NCBI GenBank assembly: GCA_903813345.2
Contig: CAIIXF020000011.1
Span: forward strand, 27,828,166-27,892,165
Source: Owenia fusiformis
Lineage: Eukaryota; Annelida; Polychaeta; Sabellida; Oweniidae
Direction of reading: 5' to 3'
Length of the DNA stretch: 64,000 nt
Position 1 is the first letter of the stretch, and each line of letters begins with the position of its first letter. The notes beneath the pieces were generated by a model that saw only the letters and a program-made list of their open reading frames with translations, was not told the origin of the DNA and made no database searches. The position numbers were made by a program, and so were the translations under genes. Positions 48,401 to 56,125 of the stretch are shown piece by piece.

Positions 48401-50673
48401 CGGACTTTTCACGCAAATTACGTATATGTCACGCATTCCGTTCGAAATTTTTCGTACCTACCCCCCCCCCCCCTCAACATTTCTAAGTCACTCATGTTAG
48501 GTGTTCCCAAGTTGACAGGCCTGATGATGTGTCCAAGGAGAGGTGAAAACAGTTATTGTACTCAAGTAAATAATTTCTATCGATCGTTTCTTGACTTCCT
48601 CTATTAGAGTTCAAAATATGCTCAAGGGCAATTGGGGGAGGGGGGAATCTGCACAAGTTCCAATTTTTGGTTCGATTTTTCCATGCACAAGTATTAAATC
48701 CATTAAATTTGATTTGTTTAAATAATTTAAATGCATGCGCCATCTATACCCTATAATGACCTTATGTTTCGGGAATATTTTTGTTTGGTGCAAAAATACA
48801 TGGTGGGGAAGATAAACTGAACTGAAAAGCAATTTGAATCATGGGAATGAAATACCTCCATTCATGTGCATGTGCAAAAATTTGAACCAAAAAATGGAAC
48901 CTCGTGCAGAATGCCCCTAGTTAGCTCAGATGGTGAGCTATTGCAATCACTCACTTGTGCTCTTCGAGATCGGCAAAAATCGCTCATAAAAACTGTTCTT
49001 TTTGGACACCTAATAGGTTGAAGGGTTTTTAGAGTATTCCCCCAAAATATTCTCAAATTGAAACAATGCGTCTAAGAGTTATTACTGTATTTGAAGATCT
49101 TGCAAATCTGATTCTGCCTTTAATACAAACTCCTAATAGAGCAGTCTGGTAGTTTCAATTATATCACTGCATTACACAAATCATATTTGTATAATGCCAT
49201 TTGGGAAAATCCAAACTAAATAAATATCTTTCCAGAGAAATTGATTTCCGATGAACCCTGTGATTAAATCTGAATTTTGATTCATAAATCGTTATGATAA
49301 AATGCTTATTCATTCTTTATAGAAACAATTTCTGTTTAACCGCAACATATACCCACTAGGGTGTCTAGTCTAGCGGCTTGTTTTTATAGTGTATATTATA
49401 TAAGAATTATGAAATAAATAAATTGAATTGAAATTGTTCATGATAACAGAACCAAACCATTTTGATGAGATTCTTGTAATTTTGAAGGCCTCCACTCCAG
49501 TTAGAGTTGTTTATACTTTTTATACATTAAGCCTCATTTACATGTTTATATTTGCTCTGACTTATTTTTTGTCTTTACTCCTGATGTAGTAATTGGTGTA
49601 ATGAAATGCTAAATGTGTGATTACATGGTAAATTTGGTATTGTGGAAAAATCTTTTGCATATTGAGTTTCACCACATATTCATCCATCTACTTACCAAAG
49701 ACGAAGCCCCAAATCCCCTCTTTCAGTGTTAATTTTGCGATTGTGCTGGCCGATTAATTCAATCTGAAGTTTGAATATACTTGGAAAGTCCTCATGTTAT
49801 CTGATTGATTGTTGAATTAGTTTATCATGAACCTGATTGTCTGGGGTTGAAACCTATGGTATAATGCATCTTTAAGTTATTGTAAATGTGAGATAAATGT
49901 TAAAGATTGAGAAATGCATGATGAAAATGAATTTGGAATAGCATTATTTAGAATGTCTAAGCATCTAATTACCATATTCTCTCTAATGAGCACACAGTTC
50001 CAATGAGCGCACATGCAACTTTCATTTTGAATGTGGTCATGAGAAAACATGAAGTTTAATGCATTGGTTTTGATTGTTTACACAAGATATTGATTTTCTA
50101 AATTTTTGGAATGTGCGCTTTTAAGATGTCAATTTGGAAACTGCACTGTGCGCTAATTTGAGAGAATATGGTATATCAAATACTCAAGAGAAATATTCCC
50201 ATATTTTGCAGGTTGCAGGGAAAGTTACGAGTGAGTTTGTTGTTGGATCTCCAGGGAGAGACATTGTACAGGTAGCTGAGAAGGACAATGCTAAACTGAT
50301 AGTCATGGCTAAACAGGGGCTCGGTGCCCTTTACAGGAGTCACTTCCGCAGTGTGTCAGAATACGTCCAGAAGAATACCACAGTTCCAGTAAGTGTTTAT
50401 ACAGAACCAGAGGCCCCCAAAAGCCCCGTATCTGCATCCCCACTACCTCCGTCCCCATTAGCGATGGAAGATCAACCTCGAGAACGAAGTGGAAGCTTCC
50501 TTGCCCGTCTGATTGGTCGACAGTCTTCATATGAAAGGGCTGGGGAAAGTCCCGAACCAGTCAAAAAAATTAACCCTGATCAGAAGAAATATGCAGACCG
50601 CCGCCACCAGAGGGAGCTGATGAGGCATCCTTCTGATACGATCCCACAGCGGGAACGCAAGAACACAATGTAG
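27552..50673 (+). CDS. Universal stress protein (UspA family), four exons
   Basis: Exons 27552-27633, 46569-46694, 47779-47861 and 50212-50673 join in phase to encode 250 residues. The UspA fold is clear: N-terminal strand RVVLIPVTNNSISEKAFDWY, GDKVHVVHCPEEQPP, then EFVVGSPGRDIVQVAEKDNA and KLIVMAKQGLGALYRSHFRS followed by VSEYVQKNTTVPV. The GxxG and R-S-V-S elements match the ATP-binding type. The last ~85 residues are a Pro/Ser/Arg-rich tail (PLPPSPLAMEDQPRERSGSF) beyond the usual ~150-residue domain. Animal USPs occur in cnidarians, molluscs and others but not vertebrates. Intron 1 is 18.9 kb and packed with transposons and minisatellites. Three E-boxes lie upstream. A poly(A) signal AATAAA is at 50796. 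Confidence 0.92.
27711..27737 (+). other. Possible 27-nt cassette micro-exon in USP intron 1
   Basis: A 27-nt segment lies between TTCCCCACAG and GTATAC. It enters and leaves in phase 1 and would insert nine residues (YSQHVHTIS plus a junction residue) after AFD without shifting the frame. It would break the conserved D-WY join of the UspA domain, so it may be unused. Confidence 0.25.
28067..28185 (+). other. Possible alternative terminal exon in USP intron 1
   Basis: After a pyrimidine-rich acceptor (TTTCTAGCTTTCAG), a frame in phase with exon 1 reads TLNIYIISANDEGVLLYEGY, then DPDSSYLSKKS, and ends in TAA. The composition looks coding but no family was recognised and no close poly(A) signal was seen. 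Confidence 0.25.
28440..29570. other. USP intron 1, no feature recognised
   Basis: AT-rich sequence with one C-run (about 28960-28978). No coding or repeat structure was identified. Confidence 0.4.
29574..31206. mobile_element. DNA element with ATCGCACTTTAAAGTGC ends and internal 146-bp repeats
   Basis: The left end ATCGCACTTTAAAGTGC and the right end (complement ATCGCACTTTGAAGAGC) are inverted. A GGGCGGGCGGGC-type GC block follows the left end. Four ~146-bp units (starting near 29651, 29797, 30766 and 30912) share TTGTCATCAAAATTCCAGGA and AGATGCAAGAGCAGACTA. The second pair is separated from the first by a younger transposon at 30243-30753. No coding frame was recognised. Confidence 0.65.
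30243..30753 (-). mobile_element. CAGGCCTGTCAACT family, copy A (511 bp)
   Basis: The TIRs are CAGGGCTGTCAACTTGGG and its partner. The 6-bp duplication AGACTA is at 30237-30242 and 30754-30759. A G-tract of about 36 bp lies near 30441-30476. One arm repeats a GGTGTTCAAA-type motif; the other has palindromic GCGTGACA/TGTCACGC blocks. It is inserted in the element at 29574-31206, so it is younger. Confidence 0.8.
31335..31600 (-). mobile_element. 3' end of a truncated LINE, minus strand
   Basis: Read on the minus strand the sequence ends …GGGCCAATAAACTTAAACTA with a short (TAAAC)n tail (at 31335-31358 on the plus strand). That is the form of a 5'-truncated CR1/L2-type retrotransposon. The 5' limit is uncertain. 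Confidence 0.45.
31601..32170. other. USP intron 1, no feature recognised
   Basis: AT-rich unique sequence between the LINE fragment and the 15-bp minisatellite. Confidence 0.4.
32178..32593. repeat. 15-bp minisatellite (~27 units)
   Basis: The consensus is GGGGTATACTGTTCA with base variation (TATAC/TGTAC/TTGTAC). Because the period is a multiple of three, frames stay open on both strands (VYCSG repeats on plus, TPEQY repeats on minus). These frames are by-products, not genes. Confidence 0.9.
32807..33313 (+). mobile_element. CAGGCCTGTCAACT family, copy B (507 bp)
   Basis: TIRs CAGGCCTGTCAACTGTCC and …AAGTTGACAGCCCTG are flanked by GAACAG (32801-32806 and 33314-33319). A C-tract lies at about 33085-33115. 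Opposite orientation to copy A. Confidence 0.82.
33314..33784. other. USP intron 1, no feature recognised
   Basis: Unique AT-rich sequence between two transposon copies. Confidence 0.35.
33785..33962. mobile_element. Diverged copy of the CAGGCCCGTAGCCAGG MITE family
   Basis: The ends GCCTACAGCCAGGGGGGG and TCCTGGCTATGAGCCTGA correspond to the ends of the copy at 51138-51350. The interior shares TTTCAAAATCATGCAG. Confidence 0.65.
34590..35400. repeat. 25-bp minisatellite (~32 units)
   Basis: The consensus is GGACTGTTTATGACCTTACA plus CTGTT. Higher-order copies of several units are visible (e.g. 34657-34760 resembles 34840-34940). A degenerate edge runs on to about 35580. Confidence 0.9.
35600..37190. 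other. USP intron 1, no feature recognised
   Basis: AT-rich, with short open frames lacking coding character. Confidence 0.4.
37212..37471 (+). pseudogene. LINE ORF2, endonuclease part before the insertion
   Basis: GGGVCIYIKENIIFKERHDL and LVSAIYKPPNSN are typical of the APE-type endonuclease of CR1/Jockey-group LINEs. The N-terminal half of the endonuclease is absent (5' truncation). The frame breaks at codon TTA (37467), where the DNA transposon entered. The following frame continues at 39617 in the same phase. Confidence 0.8.
37472..39616. mobile_element. 2145-bp TIR element inserted in the LINE
   Basis: Near-perfect TIRs of about 78 bp (37472-37549 and 39538-39616) begin CACGCCTAACCATCGACAAG. 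The 5-bp duplication TTATT flanks them (37467-37471 and 39617-39621). A 5-bp duplication with CAC ends recalls Transib-type elements, but the next bases do not match their CACWATG terminus, so the superfamily is open. No transposase frame of its own is seen; it carries a nested Tc1/mariner relic. Weaker internal inverted segments occur near 37921 and 39139. Confidence 0.85.
38165..38797 (+). mobile_element. Tc1/mariner relic nested in the TIR element
   Basis: Inverted arms at about 38201-38315 and 38655-38768 share AGGCAGACATATACCAA. The right end reads GGGACACCCTGTA, the complement of the TACAGGGTGTCCC terminus common in mariner-type elements. Between the arms, 38355-38400 encodes PGNSPDLNVTENMDA, the motif around the last catalytic residue of Tc1 transposases (SPDLNPIEN). 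Only this fragment survives. Confidence 0.7.
39617..42055 (+). CDS. LINE ORF2: end of endonuclease plus reverse transcriptase
   Basis: The LINE-coded frame runs from the 3' edge of the insertion to TAA (42053-42055). LLGDFNLDLL closes the endonuclease. The reverse transcriptase follows, with KVIPIFKKGEHDKFTNYRPI, YGFRKHRSTYMALLEF, DLSKAFDTVNH, GVPQGSVLGPLLFIIFVND and the catalytic YADD (41225-41236). A C-terminal connection region runs to the stop. All RT core blocks are intact with no internal stop. The copy cannot be autonomous because its 5' end is missing. Confidence 0.9.
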   Translation, partial: LLGDFNLDLLKADEHNLTNDFLCHLYENNFMPLIYRPTRVTHNSATLIDNIFTNVNNVTSSGVILYDISDHFPVFCTSLLEKPSYKKIKISYRSYSDKNLTRFKDEICLMEWTDLKQQDNVNEAYSIFINKFTEVYNRCLPILTKTVKTYCNLERPWISLGIITSAKRKNKLYIKFKKCPTDENRLTYTNYKNRLNHIIRNAEKLHYKKKFEISNGNIKKTWDVINSILKRKQPKKILNDNFIHEGRKIDDGKSIADNFNKFFSTIGEKLANEINSDKDPLDNVNKIERNINSIFLAPVDVNTVQNQIKNLKDSAAAIDDIKPKVVKVLHDHIADPLTFIYNLSMTTGIFPEELKLAKVIPIFKKGEHDKFTNYRPISILSVFAKMFEKIMHDKVSTFLEKYELLYLHQYGFRKHRSTYMALLEFIENVRHSLDNKEYCIGIYLDLSKAFDTVNHAILLKKMEHYGIRGIALSWFSSYLSNRKMKTEYSKSLSEKYLSEEAIVNCGVPQGSVLGPLLFIIFVNDFYLVSDKLKLVIYADDTNILCSDSNLDNLTTTVNSELCDINDWLLANKLTLNVKKTKYMVFGNKRNISVNNEIKIANSNLEKVDEIGFLGVIIDSKLSWAPHINALHRKVSNVIGMLYRTNYAHTLNSKMIIYNSLIFSHLNYCNILWGNACKNLLNKLLILQKKFVRLITNSDRLAHTFPIFQDLKILNIYHIHTIQTVSFMKKVISKSVQFPSKLYDHYFKTRENLHQRITRFGHNLDIPKHRTRIGENSIKVHGSYIWNSLNEDIRNKPLNSLISRLKIDLLSTE
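42602..43502. repeat. ~69-bp satellite-like array (13 units)
   Basis: Units carry TATTCAGAGAATATATG, then a T-run of 5-8, then GTGATCATTTCCATTGCTTA and AAAGATCATCAAGAAATGAT. Most length variation is in the T-run. The array lies 300 bp beyond the LINE tail. Confidence 0.92.
43520..44240. other. USP intron 1, no feature recognised
   Basis: AT-rich unique sequence. Confidence 0.35.
44243..44431. mobile_element. MITE related to 23741-23924
   Basis: The ends ACAGTTAGACTTGTCTAATC and (complement) CAGTGAAACATGTATATCAG enclose GTGTTCAGATC-type palindromic blocks. Same length and plan as the copy at 23741. Confidence 0.55.
44432..46560. other. USP intron 1, mostly unique sequence
   Basis: A small repeat (AGAAAGACATAATGTGAGTT, about 45995-46090) and one C-run (about 46230). 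No gene recognised. Confidence 0.4.
46880..47215. repeat. Two-copy ~125-bp tandem repeat in USP intron 2
   Basis: TTTAATTCATTTACATTATG, then CTACAATGAAATACATTAAA and TTTGCTACAAAGAATTTT occur twice (about 46985 and 47105). Confidence 0.7.
48186..48523 (+). mobile_element. CAGGCCTGTCAACT family, copy C (338 bp)
   Basis: TIRs CAGGCCTGTCAACTGTCC and …AAGTTGACAGGCCTG are flanked by ATGATG (48180-48185 and 48524-48529). A C-tract lies at about 48461-48473. Shorter than its relatives because the GGTGTTCAAA block is deleted. Confidence 0.82.
49110..49436 (+). mobile_element. LINE 3' fragment (same group as 37200-42302)
   Basis: Ends ACTAGGGTGTCTAGTC…GAAATAAATAAATTGAATTG, parallel to the 3' UTR and TTGAA tail of the large LINE. 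Upstream coding is too decayed to read. Confidence 0.5.
49972..50171. mobile_element. 200-bp Tc1/mariner-type MITE next to the USP exon 4 acceptor
   Basis: TIRs CCATATTCTCTC (left) and GAGAGAATATGG (right) are flanked by TA on both sides. GCGCAC blocks are also inverted. It ends 40 bp before the exon 4 acceptor (ATTTTGCAG, 50211). Confidence 0.7.
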
Positions 50674-50795
50674 GACCAACATCCTTTAAAATGAACTTAA
50701 AGTGTAAATGTTAAAGTGGACCGTATTACATAAGGCATCTTTGCTGTCTGAAATTCTGAAATAACTCTTTGTGGGAATGGAAATTGATTGTGCAA

Positions 50796-50801
50796 AATAA
50801 A
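50796..50801 (+). terminator. Poly(A) signal of the USP gene
   Basis: AATAAA lies 123 bp after the stop codon. Confidence 0.55.
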
Positions 50802-51137
50802 ATGAAATTTATAAAGGTTGCTTTATTGTACACGTTCTAATATAAACTCACCCTTGAGCTTTGATGGGGAAGGGTTCAGAAGTTTATTTTAGAAAAGGCT
50901 GATCAAAGTTGGAGATTTTGGAAGGCCATACAAAGTAAAGGGTAACTATATTGGTACATTTATACAACAATGTAGAAAGATATTTTGATATATCTATTGT
51001 CATCGTTGTACAGTGTTATCCAGGATAATATTGGTGACCATACCATAGCATTGAAAGTGTGAAATAAATGAACCACAGCATTGTTACTTGTAAGTATCGC
51101 CATTTTATTTCAAAATCTGACATTTCGGTGTAATATT

Positions 51138-51350
51138 CAGGCCCGTAGCCAGGGGGGGGGGGGGTTCGCAGGGTTCGGACGAACCCCCCCCCCCTGGCCA
51201 AAAATTCTTTCAAAATCATGCAGTTTTTCACCATTTTGAGCACTTCTCAAGTGATTTTAGCCATATTTGGGCCAAAATTGTCAAATGTGAACCCCCCTGG
51301 AAATGTTTGAAAACTGAACCCCCCCTTGCCAAATCCTGGCTACGGGCCTG
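51138..51350. mobile_element. Full-length CAGGCCCGTAGCCAGG MITE (213 bp)
   Basis: Perfect terminal CAGGCCCGTAGCCAGG / CCTGGCTACGGGCCTG with direct repeat ATATT (51133-51137 and 51351-51355). G- and C-runs just inside the left end can fold back. Other copies are at 24695 and 33785. Confidence 0.8.
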
Positions 51351-51399
51351 ATATTAAACTAGTATACTGAAGTATGAAAGCACAAGTGGAAATTTACGT

Positions 51400-54300
51400 G
51401 TATATACAAAACATCAGGGCAGGTAATAGTATGCATAAAATGTCTATGCCCAATGTGTGACGCTCAGGAGCGCATTCAGAATTATAGGCCTAATACGCAA
51501 TTTACAGTATTTCTGGGTAAAATGGTATTGTAAATAGTAGGTTTACTGGTCACCTTGCTCATTTCTCCTAAAAGATGAGATTTCGGGAAGGGGACAGTAG
51601 CATGAATTTTCGCTGTAAATAATGTCTTTGTGGTAGCTGAAGCTTCATATTGATCAGTGGATTTCTAGATTTGATGTTCAGGAGTGATGAAGATCATTTT
51701 GTAAATCTTTATTTTTTAACTTGCAAAAACCATGCAAGATTTATATTAGGCTTATTGAGGCAATATGTTGTATATATTCTGATTGGTGATGGATGAGTCT
51801 TTGTCATATGACTATTTACAGTGACTAATATGACTAATATTTTCATTTTGTAAATTGTGACCATGACCAATGAATGGTGCACAAATAGAATCAGGAATCA
51901 ATTTGATTGGTGCACAATACTCTACCTTCATTGGTGTAGATTGTGCTGATTGGTGTACAGTGCTCCATTTTGTATAGTAACACTTGTATCTTGTAACATG
52001 TAGCAGTGCCATGGTGATTGTGCCCTTTGCATTCGTTTGACTTCACTTCTTAAAAGAGAGCTTCGTTTAACTAGACTCTGCACGCAGGGTATGGTGATTG
52101 CAAAGTGTACATACAATATGTTTAACTACAAAAAAAGTATCATGTGATTTTCAGAGTTTTCGCTCATGAATTATAAAAAGGTGCCATATTTTTGTGATCA
52201 GTGATCATGATTTCATTAAAAGTATTTAACAAATTGCCAAAAAGGTTGTGACATTTACTCATTTAGCGTTTGAAACAATACAATTGATTTTTGTAAAGCA
52301 AATGATTAATGGACACTGTAAATTATTGAAATACCTTGAACCATATTTCAATGTATATATAGTTTTATTACGTTTCTGTTGTCAACAACATGTATTGCTT
52401 TCTATACTTATGTGTTTAACAGTATCATGATATGTGTCAAAGTGTCAAAAGTGTCTAAGGGCCCAGGTCAAATGATAAACATGAGACTATATATTTAAGC
52501 AAAACTAAATTTAATTTGCATCACTCACAGTAAAAGGTCAGTTTTGTTAAGCTAAAATCAAATGAAATGGCATCATTTAAAACTGATGATTGATGTCATT
52601 TCAATGTTCATTGAGGCTTAACAAATGGGGACAGGGGGAGTCCTTTCTTTAAATAACATGAGTAAAAATAAGCATTAATATGTTGACTTATCCCCGAGCA
52701 TGAAGTACACCCCAGGACAGGTACTTCTAAAATTCAAATGTTGATAAATTACATTATAGATAACCCCAAAGCTTGTTTATCATTATGTGTAATTAAAGAT
52801 ATCTACAAGAAATTATTGAGATAAAATATGTTTCAAATGGATTTCATTATCTGTTTACATAGATAGAAATGCTGTTTGTAAATTGATTTATTTTTGAAGT
52901 GTTGTGACAGCGAGATAAGTATAAAAAATTAATAAAAAATGTAAAAATGAAAAACTAAATTATGCCTTATTTTTGTATTTCTCTTTGGCGTGTCTCGATA
53001 TATTGAAGCACAGTCTGGTAAATCATCCTCTTCGTAAGCAAACCTAGACTTCAATGGCTGACCTTAAAAATATTTTCACCACAAATTGATTTTTTTTATT
53101 GTAACATATTTCCAAACACAAAGATGTCATGAACTTAAGTCTTTAACTTCACATTACAATGTAATACATATTTCTATGCATTGGCCTCATGAAAAATCCA
53201 TCCGTTCAAAAAGTCAAATTCAACACCCACTGAAGTAAAGTTTTCATTGATGTACTAAACCCAACTAGCTAAAAGTCATTTTCAAATCCATGACATAGCC
53301 AGAAGCATGCATATCCACTTGGTGCCATGGTTACACTAATATGAAGACTAGACATTCTAAAGTATTTCTGAAAACAGGTTAGATGATAATATGCTTGATA
53401 GTCATACATGCAAGTCATACCGATTTAAGATAGCATTAGAATATCAAACACTTGTATTTTGACCTCAATAACTGTAATTGAGAATGCCCCATTGACTAGA
53501 AGTTTAGGTAGGTATTCCCCACCAGAAGACGCCTAGCATAGGCACAATGATTTGACATGTGTTTGGCTTTAGTCTACCAAAGTAATAATATTGGTGGAAT
53601 TTATCCCTAAGAAGGATCATCCTTAGAACTTAATCATTCCTTCAATTATTGAAATGCCCCCCCCCCCCCCCCCCTTAAGGATGCTGCATACCATGAACTG
53701 ATCACCAGATACAGTTTGAGTTGAAGGCTCAAGTTACATTATCAGATAAAAAAATTTGTCTCAAGTATTCAATCTGTTATATGGCAATGCCATGAAAACA
53801 TTTCAAATCTTTGCACAGTCATTGAATACTTCACTAACACATAAATGTGGTCAGAATATTTTGTTAAGTTGTTAAACAGAATGAAAAAATAAACTCAATA
53901 CATTAAGTGCATGTTTACAAAACTATGTATGTCATAACTGCATTCCTATTCCAGGGAAAAATCTGTAATTATCTTTAGTTTGAATTCACTTTTTAAAAAT
54001 ATGGACCTTTACAAACATTGAAGCCTATTTATAGAAATAAGAAATAAAAAAACTTGGGTGTACAAATTAACAAAAACATTATGGTCTCATCTTCATGGCC
54101 CAAAGTCCATCAGTGTATTTACCAAATAAAAAAATGATATCGGACTTATAGTAATTAACATCCATGAACAAATACAGTTTATCGCAAAACAACATTGTTT
54201 CATATTTACCCAATGTCATATATAAAGTTGACATGAAGAGCAAGATGACATGTGAAACTATAAATTTGCCAAGGTCTAATAACTACTCAGCTTATCTCTG

Positions 54301-54400
54301 TGTGAACAAACACATTATTAAATAAATACAGTAGTTGAGACTTTATTACTGTATACTTGTTAATATCAATAGAGTAGTCTAGGTTTTTGGAGTCTTGAAT
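51400..54400. other. Intergenic, no gene seen
   Basis: AT-rich, one C-run (about 53657-53674). Open frames are short and lack coding character on both strands. Confidence 0.45.
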
Positions 54401-54420
54401 CAAAACCTTGTATCATATCA

Positions 54421-54627
54421 GTGGGCTCCCCTATTACTACCATCTTAGAATCAGTTCTGGGAGGCATATGGGTGCATCCTCCTGACGCAGGGCTCCAGAC
54501 ATCCACTAAGTTTATTCTTTCTTCCAAGGAAAGAGACGGTACAAGTTCTGGAGGCCTGTGTTTGGAGGATGATATGGGTGTTACTAGTGGTGGCAGTCAC
54601 GAAGAAAACTGGAGTCAACACATTTAA
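54421..54627 (+). other. Possible terminal exon, unrecognised
   Basis: After an acceptor-like ATCATATCAG the frame reads GSPITTILESVLGGIWVHPP, then KFILSSKERDGTSSGG and DDMGVTSGGSHEENWSQHI, then TAA. The composition is protein-like, but no partner exons or family were found. It could be an alternative last exon of the USP gene or chance. Confidence 0.25.
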
Positions 54628-54735
54628 GACAAGGCATTAACATGCAAAATGTCACTACCTGCCATTTGTTACAGACACTAACCACCAAACACCAGCTGCC
54701 AAACACCAACCGGCCAATAGCCAGCTTTTGCCAAG
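54628..54735 (+). repeat. Interspersed repeat fragment (same family as 2870 and 17705)
   Basis: AAGGCATTAACATGCAAAAT, then CTGCCATTTGTTACAGACAC, then ACCACCAAACACC. Confidence 0.5.
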
Positions 54736-55197
54736 GGTCCGAACAGTAATGCAACAATATGTAACCACATTTAGTGGTGACATAAAAAACTGAGCCAAAA
54801 CAGACTTTTGTTGCCTTTATTTTAAATTGCATGAATTTACTTCCATGACTGTTTATTTAAGCTATGTTGCTTTATGTTTTGAAGAACAATTCCATTTCAT
54901 TCATTATCTACAAGTCTTACAATATCACAATGAGAATCTCTTATTACTCTAAAACAATAGGAAACAACTGCAAAGAAGTATTCCAGATGTAAGGTGTAGG
55001 ATACATGTAAACACACCTGGTTTAAAATCACAGAAAAATTAATTGTGAACAGAACATATTGATCCCAATGCCATCTATACATTTGTCATTTCACAACTTT
55101 ATTAATACTAATACAAAAGTGATCCAACAAAGCTTATGTGTCGACAGTAATGGACAGCACGGTCACAAATTTTTCAAAATTTTGCAAAAGATCATTT

Positions 55198-55203
55198 TTT
55201 ATT
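55198..55203 (-). terminator. Poly(A) signal of TYW3
   Basis: AATAAA on the minus strand, 45 bp beyond the stop codon. Confidence 0.55.
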
Positions 55204-55247
55204 CATTCTGAGCAATGAACTTGAACTAGAACATCACTTGTATTTTG

Positions 55248-55949
55248 TTACAGAAATTCATCAAAATTGACTTCAATTTCAATGTTATTGTCCTTATCAC
55301 CCTTTTTTGAATCACTAAATTTTTTCTCTGGATAATGTTTCTTGTCAGACTTTTTACCGAGATTTTCTGAATTGCGTCTTTGTAAAAGTTGAACAAAATT
55401 TTCTGTAAATCTTTCAATACGAACAAGATTATCTACAAATTTCTCATTTGTTAATTTCACAAGGTGTTCAATGTACTTTGACGAGACCAACATCTCTCCA
55501 TTATGAGACAAAGGTGCCTCTAGATGTTGAGTACTGCGAATTGCTATAATAATTTTCCCTTTTTGTCCGATTGTGATTCCCGAATTACGCATCCCAGAAG
55601 CGACTGCAGCTGCGTGTAAAGTCTGTGCGTCCCCTACTTCACGACACTGAATATGTAAAATAAAAGGCTCGAATTTAAACACAACATCACCCGAAATCTC
55701 CTCCAGGGATTTATTCACTTCATTCACCTCGGGACTAGTGTGACTAACAAGTAGCCATTTGCAACCTTTCTTCCTACTTTCACCACTCTCGTAGATACAC
55801 AATCGTCCAGAGCAGGAGCTTGTCGTGAAATAGTTCTCACTTGAATTTATTTTCTCGATCAGTTCAACAATCGGAGCATCAATGCTTCCTTTGCGACTTA
55901 GATCCACTGCGGCAAGACATTGCTTTTTCTGATTATCAAAAGCAGACAT
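55248..55949 (-). CDS. TYW3: TYW3, tRNA wybutosine-synthesizing methyltransferase homolog
   Basis: A single uninterrupted exon encodes 233 residues. TYW3 is the S-adenosylmethionine-dependent N4-methyltransferase step in making wybutosine at position 37 of tRNA-Phe, a cytosolic pathway. Conserved blocks are KKQCLAAVDLSRKGSIDAPI (8-27), FTTSSCSGR (41-49), CKWLLVSH, FKFEPFILHIQCREVGDAQT, ASGMRNSGITIG and AIRSTQHLEAPLSHNGEMLV. The C-terminal ~45 residues are Lys/Asp-rich and disordered, as in other animals. Length is close to the human protein (about 260). The ATG at 55949-55947 is the natural start: the family also begins a few residues before KxQCL. The lack of introns could be ancestral or due to retroposition; no poly(A) tract marks it as a retrocopy. 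Confidence 0.95.
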   Translation of the reverse strand: MSAFDNQKKQCLAAVDLSRKGSIDAPIVELIEKINSSENYFTTSSCSGRLCIYESGESRKKGCKWLLVSHTSPEVNEVNKSLEEISGDVVFKFEPFILHIQCREVGDAQTLHAAAVASGMRNSGITIGQKGKIIIAIRSTQHLEAPLSHNGEMLVSSKYIEHLVKLTNEKFVDNLVRIERFTENFVQLLQRRNSENLGKKSDKKHYPEKKFSDSKKGDKDNNIEIEVNFDEFL

Positions 55950-56125
55950 GGAAATTGTCTATTTCGTCAACTGCACCAATTTTTCAGGTCTCAATGTAAT
56001 TAAATTATATCTCTGGTATTATTCTTAGGTTCTGCAAAAGATCAAGTCGTATCTACACGTATACAATATAGATGTTTTTTCAATGGTACATGTAATTATC
56101 TATCACATACAAAGCCAGTTGTAGA

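Noticed and set aside
48611-49056. Small minus-strand proteins in USP intron 3
   Set aside because: No domain, no splice context, composition like random AT-rich sequence.
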